NCBI GenBank assembly: GCA_964587515.1
Contig: CAZPMO010000013.1
Coordinates: forward strand, 1 to 48,683
Reading direction: 5' to 3'
DNA from: CAZPMO01 sp964587515
GTDB lineage: Bacteria > Pseudomonadota > Alphaproteobacteria > MPNO01
Length of the DNA: 48,683 nt
Translations under genes and position numbers: made by a program
Notes under the pieces: model-generated
The model's database searches: none
Told to the model about the DNA's origin: nothing
What the model saw: only the letters and a program-made list of their open reading frames with translations
In this document: positions 42,840 to 48,683 of the stretch, one piece after another
Numbering within the stretch: position 1 is the first letter of the stretch
Layout of the letters: every line of letters starts with the position of its first letter

Positions 42840-44198
42840 TTATCGGTCTTCGAACAGCGCAAGAATGGCGGCCGCGGCGGCGAACAGTTCCGCGTCCTGA
42901 TTAATGAACCCGAGAAGCTGCAAGCCGAGGGGCATGCCATCTTCCGCGGTCAGCACGGGCAATGATATCGCGGGCACGCCAAGCAGCGATCCCGGCACCA
43001 CGAAGCTGGGATCGCCGGTCCACCCGAGTCCCTTGGGCGCCGCCCCGGGCGCGGTGAGCGAGACGCACAAATCAAAGCCTTCCGCGAGACCGGCGTAAAG
43101 CGCCCGGATGCGTTCACGCTCTGCGAGAAGGCCGTGATATTCATCCTGGGTCATCTTTTCGGCCATCGCCAGCCGGTTCAGCGCGGTTTCGCTGAGGCCC
43201 GCCCGGTCCATGTCCCGCGCATAGGTGTTCAGCGGCCAATGGCCTTCCCACGCATTGATGGTCATGGAAAGCTGCATGGCGTTGGCGATCGCTCCATCAA
43301 CCTCGGCCACGGTGGCGTCGGACGTTTTATCGGCGACCTCGATGCCGCCCGACGCCAGATTCTCACGCGCCGCCGTCAAAGCCTGTTTCGCCGCGTCGGA
43401 GGCCTTTTCCCAGCCCGCCGTCTCAAGCAACGCGATCCGGCGCGGCTTTTTCGCGGCCGGCGCGTCAAGCGGGCCTGATATGCCCGGATAGCCGGGATCG
43501 CCGCCCGCGCGCACGCTGATTTCCCGCCCGACGCTCCAGGCCTCGGCCAATGTGGCGGCGAGAACGCCGGAACAACTCTGGCTGAATCCGTCGAAACTGC
43601 CACCCCGGTTTATGCCGCCGATGCTTGGCTTATAGCCGAAACAACCGCAATAACCCGCCGGGCGAAGGATCGAGCCGATCACCTGGGTGCCAAGGGCGGC
43701 CGGCAACATGCCGGCGGCCACCGAGGCCGCCGAGCCGCTGCTGGATCCGCCCGGCGTGCGCTCCAGATCCCACGGGTTGCGGGTGCCGCCGGGATGGGTC
43801 GCGGCGAATTCCGTGGTCACGGTCTTGCCCACGATCACCGCGCCGGCCTGACGCAAAGCGACAACGGCGGCGCAATCGCGCCCGCCTTGCCAGCCGGTGA
43901 ACAAGGGGGACCCTTGTTCGGTCCCCATATCGGCGGTTTCCATGATGTCCTTGATCCCGACCGGCATACCGTCGATCGCCGAGAGCTGCGATCCGGATTT
44001 CCAGCGCTCGCTCGCCTCGTCCGCCGCCTTGCGGGCCGCATCAAGATTGGTCGCCACGAAGGCACCGATGCTTGGTTCCCGGTCCTCGATCACGCCGATA
44101 CAGCGTTCGAGAAAATCTCGAGGGCTATCTTCGCCGGTCCTGAATGCGGCGGTCGCGGCGAAATACGAACTTGAATTGGGGGTTTGCGTATCTGACAT
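42840..44198 (-). CDS. Amidase-signature family protein
   Basis: The 452-residue protein has the amidase-signature Ser-cisSer-Lys triad: Lys83 (GIKDIM), Ser152 (PGGSSSG) and Ser176 (TQVIGSILRP). It has the usual overall length. The catalytic segment reads GTQVIGS instead of the common GTDTGGS. It has no signal peptide and lacks the extra C-terminal domain of the AtzF protein at 11317. It should hydrolyse an amide, releasing ammonia or an amine; the substrate is unknown. It lies 132 bases downstream of the UbiD-family gene on the same strand and may be co-transcribed. It converges with the broken LLM gene. Confidence 0.88.
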   Translation of the reverse strand: MSDTQTPNSSSYFAATAAFRTGEDSPRDFLERCIGVIEDREPSIGAFVATNLDAARKAADEASERWKSGSQLSAIDGMPVGIKDIMETADMGTEQGSPLFTGWQGGRDCAAVVALRQAGAVIVGKTVTTEFAATHPGGTRNPWDLERTPGGSSSGSAASVAAGMLPAALGTQVIGSILRPAGYCGCFGYKPSIGGINRGGSFDGFSQSCSGVLAATLAEAWSVGREISVRAGGDPGYPGISGPLDAPAAKKPRRIALLETAGWEKASDAAKQALTAARENLASGGIEVADKTSDATVAEVDGAIANAMQLSMTINAWEGHWPLNTYARDMDRAGLSETALNRLAMAEKMTQDEYHGLLAERERIRALYAGLAEGFDLCVSLTAPGAAPKGLGWTGDPSFVVPGSLLGVPAISLPVLTAEDGMPLGLQLLGFINQDAELFAAAAAILALFEDR

Positions 44199-44330
44199 TT
44201 TAATTTCTCACGTTTCACGGATGACAATCAGTTCGAGGAAATTGTACCGCAGTCCCATCGTCGTCGAAACGGTTGGTGTGTGTGTTCTGTGATGGATTGT
44301 CGAACCGGCGGGCGCGGGTCTCGCCGAACA

Positions 44331-45815
44331 TCAGTCCCTGAGGTATCCCCAGCGGTCCCAGGCTTCGCGGCGCGCCTCGGGCGACGGCGCATTGACCTTT
44401 TGAAATTCGTCTTTCCAGTGAAACGGCCGACAGGCATCGATAATGGCGCGGCTGTTATATATCTTCCCGGCCTTGCGGTCGTCGGGCGAAATCACGGGAT
44501 CGAGCGCCGACGACCAGGCGTCCCGAATGATGCCTATATTGGTGGCGGGATCACAGCGCGTGCACGCCGCCCAGATGACTTCATCGAGGTCCGATACGTC
44601 GACGTCGTCATCGACGACAATCACAAACCGCCCAAGATACGCCCCGGCATGGCACATGGCGGCGATGTGGCCGGCCTGGGTGGCGTGGCCGGGATAGCGC
44701 TGCTTGATCGCGACGGCCAGGAACAAGCGCGAACCGCCGACCTCATGCGCCCAGACCTCGGTCACATCGGGGACACCGGCGCGGGTGATGTTTTCCTTCA
44801 GGACGGCCGAACGGCTGATCGCCCGGTATCGCGCATATTCATAGGGCATACGGATGTGGGCGGCGCCCAGAATTATGGGATCGTCGCGGTGATAAATCGC
44901 CGATATGTCCACCCACGGTTCCGCTTCCATGAGGCCGCCCTGATATCCGAGCCATTCGCCAAACGGCCCCTCGGGCGCGGTGTTTCCGGGATGAATAAAA
45001 CCCTCGATGACGATTTCCGCGTTGGCCGGAAACGGCAGACCGGTGTGCTTGCCCGTCACGCACTCGATCGGGTGGCCGCGATAGGCGCCCATCATGTCCA
45101 GTTCGCACATCCCCGCCGGGGCTTCGGTGGACGATGTCAGAAATGACAGCGGGTCACTGCCGATCACGATGCAGACCGGCATTGGTTCACCCTTGGCCAT
45201 GTATTTGTCGCGATGGAGACGGCCGTGCTTGCCGGGAGATATATAGAGACCGACCCGCTTTTCATCGTGAACCATGACGCGGTAGGTGCCGCAATTGATC
45301 CAGCCAGAATCGGGATCGCGCGTGATATTGAAACATCCCGTTCCGATATAGCGGCCGCCGTCATCGGGGTTCCACAGGGGCGCGGGAAACAACTTCACAT
45401 CGATGTCGTCCCCTTCCAGGACGTTCTCCAACACAGGCCCTGTATCGACGATTTCGTGGGGGATGGGATCGAGATCCTTTGTGTGCCGGTTATAGGCGCG
45501 CGAAAGATCGAGTTTGTTGAATGTCTCCGGGAAACCGAGGGTGAGATTTTTCCGGGTGCCGGTGAACCAGTTGACCAGCAAGCGGAACCCCTTTGGAGAG
45601 CCCTCGACTTCATCGAACAGAACCGAGGGCGTCCCTTCGTCATGACACATCACCTCGACGACCTGACCGATATCCGTGCGCCAGTCGGCCCCGGTAACAA
45701 TCTTCAGATCACCCCTGGCCTCGACCGCGGCAAGCCAGTCGCGCAAATCGTCATATTGAATGGCGCAGCCGGTATTCGTCGCAACGACAGTGTCTATATC
45801 AGTCGGTCTTGTCAT
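44331..45815 (-). CDS. UbiD-family prenylated-FMN decarboxylase
   Basis: The 494-residue protein matches UbiD/Fdc-type (de)carboxylases. The catalytic set corresponds to Fdc1 Arg173-Glu277-Glu282: Arg179 (CGTYRVM), Glu282 and Glu287 (PEGPFGEWLG). The prFMN/metal region GWINCGTYR and the C-terminal VDDDVDVSDLDEVIWA segment are also typical. The family carries out reversible decarboxylation of aromatic or unsaturated acids and depends on prenyl-FMN made by UbiX, which is not encoded here. It is unlikely to be the ubiquinone-pathway UbiD because of its catabolic surroundings: amidase downstream and a divergent molybdopterin hydroxylase. Confidence 0.9.
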   Translation of the reverse strand: MTRPTDIDTVVATNTGCAIQYDDLRDWLAAVEARGDLKIVTGADWRTDIGQVVEVMCHDEGTPSVLFDEVEGSPKGFRLLVNWFTGTRKNLTLGFPETFNKLDLSRAYNRHTKDLDPIPHEIVDTGPVLENVLEGDDIDVKLFPAPLWNPDDGGRYIGTGCFNITRDPDSGWINCGTYRVMVHDEKRVGLYISPGKHGRLHRDKYMAKGEPMPVCIVIGSDPLSFLTSSTEAPAGMCELDMMGAYRGHPIECVTGKHTGLPFPANAEIVIEGFIHPGNTAPEGPFGEWLGYQGGLMEAEPWVDISAIYHRDDPIILGAAHIRMPYEYARYRAISRSAVLKENITRAGVPDVTEVWAHEVGGSRLFLAVAIKQRYPGHATQAGHIAAMCHAGAYLGRFVIVVDDDVDVSDLDEVIWAACTRCDPATNIGIIRDAWSSALDPVISPDDRKAGKIYNSRAIIDACRPFHWKDEFQKVNAPSPEARREAWDRWGYLRD

Positions 45816-45957
45816 GATCCGGTTACTAGCACGGTCGCGAATCCGTGTCAGCCGCCGCCGATGCCGTGGGCCGGGATAACATTTGTGTCGGAGACGCGTT
45901 GTCCGCTTTATGCTTCAGTCGCGGCGAGCAGAGCGTAACTTCGGAGAGCGGTCACAA
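45816..45957. promoter_or_regulatory. Divergent promoter region of the UbiD-family and CoxL-family genes
   Basis: These 142 bases carry both divergent promoters. A weak dyad CACGG (45830-45834) with CCGTG (45843-45847) across 8 bases lies near the UbiD side. A GGAGAG ribosome site precedes the rightward gene. No clear promoter boxes or regulator gene were recognised. Confidence 0.4.
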
Positions 45958-48294
45958 ATGGGGGAATTTGCGGTAGGGCAGTCCGTGCCACGGGAGGAAG
46001 ACCCGAGATTTCTGACCGGCGACGGGGAATTTCTCGACGACATAAATTTGCGCGACCAGGCTTGGGGATATGTTTTGCGGTCGCCCCATGCCATGGCGAA
46101 GATCCTGTCTGTAGATACTTCGGCGGCGGAAAACGCGCCGGGTGTATTGCGGGTCCTGACAGGCGAGGATTGGGCCAAAGAAAATTACGGCAGCCTGCCT
46201 TGCGAAGACGCGACGAAAAAGAAAAAAGACGGATCGCCGATGTATCACCCGACCCATCCGGCGCTGGTCCGCGATCATGCCAGGCTAGTCGGCGATTGCG
46301 TCGCGTTCGTTGTCGCCGAGACCCAAGCACAGGCGCACGACGCCGCCGAACTGATCGAGATCGATTACGAGCCCTTGCAACCGGCGCCCCATATGGAGGC
46401 CGCGATGGCGGCCGGCGCTCCCGCGGTATGGCCGGATTGCCCGGACAATATCTGTTTCTTCGAAGAGCGGGGCGACGCCGCCGCGGTGGCCTCGGCGTTT
46501 GAGAAAGCCGATCACATCGTCCGGCAAAGAATGGTGGTCAACCGGATCACTGCCGTCGCGATTGAACCGCGCGGATGCGTGGGCGATTATGACAAACGCC
46601 GAGACCGGTATACGCTTTATACGGGATTGCAGAATCCCCATCCCCTGCGGTTTCAGATCGCCCGCCAGGTATTCGACATCCCGGAGACTAGTGTCCGTGT
46701 CATCCCGGGCGATGTGGGCGGCAGCTTCGGCATGCGTGGCGGCACCTATAATGAGCTCGTCCTGGTTCTGTGGGCCTCCCGACTGTTGGGGCGTCCGGTG
46801 AAGTGGCGCTGCGATCGCTCGGAGGGGTTCATCTCGGACACCCATGGCCGCGACAATCTAAGCGACGTCGCGCTTGCGCTCGACAAGAATGGTCTTTTCC
46901 TCGGGCTTAAAGTAGCGACGCTCGCCAATATGGGGGCCTATCTCGCGATCCGGGGACCCCGGCCGCCGACCAACAATCTCGGCACCCTGGCCGGGGTTTA
47001 CCGGACGCCGGCGGTCCATGTGGAGATCACCGGGGTTTTTACCAACACGTGCTGCACCAACCCCTATCGCGGGGCGGGCGCGCCGGAAGCGGCTTATCTC
47101 GGCGAACGGCTCATCGATCTCGCCGCCCGGGAACTGGGCATGGACGCTGCGGAAATTAGACAGCGAAATTTCGTTACACCCGACCAGATGCCGTGGACCA
47201 ACGCCCTTGGTTTCACATACGATTGCGGCGATTTCCCCGGCAATATGGAAAAGGCGCTCGAGGCCGTCGACTACACCGGGTTCGAAGAACGCCGCGCCGG
47301 GGCCGCCGAGCGGGGAATACTCCGGGGCATCGGGTTTTCCAATACCGTCAAGAAGACGTCGTCGCCGTACCCGGAGTCCTGCAGTATCCGCTTCGATCCA
47401 TCGGGAACCGTCACGCTGATCATGGGAACCATCAGCCACGGCCAGGGACATGAAACGGTCTTCAAACAGATCGTTTGCGACCAGCTGGGATTGAATCCAT
47501 CGAGCATTCGATATGTTCAGGGCGATACCGATATCGTTACCTATGGACGCGGCACGTTTAACTCGCGCTCGATGTCCATCGGCGGGTCCGCGGTCGCACT
47601 CGCCTGCGACAAAACATTGAAAAAAGCCACGACAATCGCCGCGCATTTGCTGGAAGCCGCGGAAACCGACGTCGAGTTCAGGGACGGAGACTTCACCGTC
47701 GGGGGAACCGACCGATCGATAAATATTCTGGAGGTCGCCGCGGCCGCGTTTCAGCCCATCGCCCTGCCACCCGAAATCGAGCCCGGTTTGAGCGAAGTCG
47801 GAACCTTCGCGCCGCGATATTGGAACTGGCCGACCGGGGTTCAGGTGTGCGAACTGGAGATCGATCCCGATACGGGCGCCACGGATATCGTGAATTTCGT
47901 CTGCGTCGACGATGTGGGAACAGTCGTGAACCCGCTCCTTCTCAAGGCGCAGATGCATGGCGGTATTGTGCAAGGCGTTGGACAGGCTTTGATGGAGGAC
48001 ATCGTCTATGACGCGGACGGACAGCTGTTATCCGGCTCGCTGATGGACTATTGCGTGCCGCGAGCAGACGGAATTTGCCATATGGAGATTGTCAGCGCGC
48101 CTGTTCCCACGGCCTCCAACCTGATCGGCGCCAAAGGCGGCGGCGAGTCGGGGCCGACCGGCGCCCTGCCGGCGACGATCAACGCGGTCGTCGACGCGCT
48201 CAAGCCATTGGGTGTCGCGCATATGGATATGCCCGCGACCCCGCACAGAATTTGGCAAACGATTCAGAAAGCCAAGGCATCGCAGGTCGCATAA
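45958..48294 (+). CDS. Xanthine dehydrogenase/CoxL-family molybdopterin-binding large subunit
   Basis: I start at ATG 45958 (GGAGAG upstream), just before the conserved VGQSVPREEDPRFLTGDG; the frame extends 25 codons upstream without support. The 778 residues include the N-terminal a/b-hammerhead domain (about 18-130) and the molybdopterin domains. These carry GDVGGSFGMRGG near 258-269, the active-site loop NPYRGAGAPEA (368-378) and the catalytic Glu730 in GGGESG. Most relatives have YRGAGRPEA; here the Arg is Ala375. The missing AYRCSFR loop excludes aerobic CO dehydrogenase. Genes for the 2Fe-2S and FAD subunits are not adjacent. It probably hydroxylates an aldehyde or N-heteroaromatic carbon. 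Confidence 0.9.
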   Translation: MGEFAVGQSVPREEDPRFLTGDGEFLDDINLRDQAWGYVLRSPHAMAKILSVDTSAAENAPGVLRVLTGEDWAKENYGSLPCEDATKKKKDGSPMYHPTHPALVRDHARLVGDCVAFVVAETQAQAHDAAELIEIDYEPLQPAPHMEAAMAAGAPAVWPDCPDNICFFEERGDAAAVASAFEKADHIVRQRMVVNRITAVAIEPRGCVGDYDKRRDRYTLYTGLQNPHPLRFQIARQVFDIPETSVRVIPGDVGGSFGMRGGTYNELVLVLWASRLLGRPVKWRCDRSEGFISDTHGRDNLSDVALALDKNGLFLGLKVATLANMGAYLAIRGPRPPTNNLGTLAGVYRTPAVHVEITGVFTNTCCTNPYRGAGAPEAAYLGERLIDLAARELGMDAAEIRQRNFVTPDQMPWTNALGFTYDCGDFPGNMEKALEAVDYTGFEERRAGAAERGILRGIGFSNTVKKTSSPYPESCSIRFDPSGTVTLIMGTISHGQGHETVFKQIVCDQLGLNPSSIRYVQGDTDIVTYGRGTFNSRSMSIGGSAVALACDKTLKKATTIAAHLLEAAETDVEFRDGDFTVGGTDRSINILEVAAAAFQPIALPPEIEPGLSEVGTFAPRYWNWPTGVQVCELEIDPDTGATDIVNFVCVDDVGTVVNPLLLKAQMHGGIVQGVGQALMEDIVYDADGQLLSGSLMDYCVPRADGICHMEIVSAPVPTASNLIGAKGGGESGPTGALPATINAVVDALKPLGVAHMDMPATPHRIWQTIQKAKASQVA

Positions 48295-48311
48295 CGCCGG
48301 CGGAGACCTGT

Positions 48312-48683
48312 TCAGTTGCCGGTAATGCTGGTCTCCATCCGCTCGCGCAATTCCGCGGTGACGGTTGGTTCCAGATCGAACCACTTTTTCCAGGCCGGCG
48401 GGCCTTGATGTAACAGCATGCCGAGCCCGTTGACGGTAGGATTGCCCCGTTCGCGGGCCGCCGCGAGAAAGGGCGTCTCGAGCGGCGTGTAGATGATGTC
48501 CGCCGCCAGCGCGGATTTCGGCAAATTGTCGAGCCGTAGATCCAGCGCGGGCTGGCCGTCCATGCCCTGGCTGGTGACGTTGACGGCCATCGTCACGCCG
48601 TCGAGCGCCTCGTGGCGGTCGTCCCACGGCAGAGCCTGGATCGGGCCGCCGAATTGCTCGGCGATCGCCTTGGCTTTTTGGGC
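48312..48683 (-). CDS. aroE: Shikimate dehydrogenase family protein, C-terminal part
   Basis: The frame is open at the right edge and ends at 48312, giving the last 123 residues. They match AroE: the NADP-domain segment VNVTSQGMDG, ALAADIIYTPLETPFLAAA, and NPTVNGLGMLLHQGPPAWKKW with the conserved substrate-binding Gln. The enzyme reduces 3-dehydroshikimate with NADPH. Neighbouring catabolic genes leave open whether this is the housekeeping copy or a quinate/shikimate-degrading paralogue. It is convergent with the CoxL-family gene, with 17 bases between stops. The N-terminal substrate domain is outside the window. Confidence 0.88.
   Translation of the reverse strand, partial: AQKAKAIAEQFGGPIQALPWDDRHEALDGVTMAVNVTSQGMDGQPALDLRLDNLPKSALAADIIYTPLETPFLAAARERGNPTVNGLGMLLHQGPPAWKKWFDLEPTVTAELRERMETSITGN

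Noticed and set aside
45958..48294. Aerobic carbon monoxide dehydrogenase large subunit (coxL)
   Set aside because: The form I active-site loop AYRCSFR is missing; the loop reads PYRGAGA, and the small and medium subunit genes are not adjacent.
1..48683. CRISPR arrays, tRNA, rRNA, insertion sequences, prophage or integrase genes
   Set aside because: No regularly spaced repeats, tRNA-like cloverleaf, rRNA stretch or transposase/integrase motif was recognised on reading both strands.

Overview
The window is GC-rich, densely coded DNA that reads as an accessory catabolic region of an alphaproteobacterial chromosome. The assignment to Alphaproteobacteria (Rhodospirillales- or Hyphomicrobiales-like) is an inference from gene families, frequent GTG starts, G+C-biased third positions and strong AGGAGG-type ribosome sites; no rRNA or tRNA marker is present. 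No rRNA, tRNA, CRISPR array, transposase, integrase or phage gene was seen.

Layout, left to right. (1) 1-1979, minus: 5' part of a Wzz-type polysaccharide chain-length/tyrosine autokinase gene, cut by the window edge. (2) 2312-8462, plus: a catabolic series with a two-domain extradiol-dioxygenase-like VOC protein, a class II aldolase-fold protein that has lost its zinc histidines, an amidohydrolase/decarboxylase, a Gfo/Idh/MocA oxidoreductase, a C45-type acyltransferase/amidase and a NodB-type deacetylase. (3) 8519-13116, minus: class III cyclase-TPR protein, aldo/keto reductase and allophanate hydrolase (atzF-type). (4) 13248-19493, plus: cysteine hydrolase (biuret/ureidoacrylate-hydrolase-like), NCS2-type permease, FdrA-like protein, DUF1116 protein and carbamate kinase. 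With the divergent atzF this looks like import and breakdown of a carbamoyl/ureido compound, with the carbamoyl group probably yielding ATP through carbamate kinase. The DUF2877 partner (AllH/YlbF type) is absent. (5) 19490-23630, minus: cupin, ThDP-dependent enzyme and FAD-dependent reductase, probably one operon.

(6) 24107-29334, plus: a signal-less NMT1/THI5-like binding protein, a possible 43-residue membrane peptide, then a complete ferric/thiamine/2-aminoethylphosphonate-type ABC importer (ATPase, fused double permease, periplasmic binding protein). (7) 29373-34320, minus: a tandemly duplicated pair of luciferase-like monooxygenase (LLM) plus alpha/beta hydrolase, followed in transcription order by a beta-propeller protein. 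(8) 34335-37325, minus: copper-type efflux operon copZ - DUF156 repressor - copA, with a CsoR/RcnR-like operator upstream. (9) 37554-41609, plus: a second ABC importer with the same gene order, followed by a third LLM gene (41695-42819) broken by one in-frame stop. (10) 42840-48294: amidase and UbiD-family decarboxylase (minus), divergent from an orphan molybdopterin-binding large subunit of the xanthine dehydrogenase/CoxL family (plus). The window ends inside a shikimate dehydrogenase gene (minus).

Taken together, the region is specialised for taking up and degrading organic (aromatic, amide and ureido) compounds, with a metal-resistance operon inserted between two paralogous transporter/LLM modules. 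The most interesting parts are the carbamoyl locus with its long intra-operon hairpin, the metal-site loss in the aldolase-fold protein, the RcnR-like metal fingerprint of a repressor next to copA, and the duplicated LLM modules with one decaying copy.
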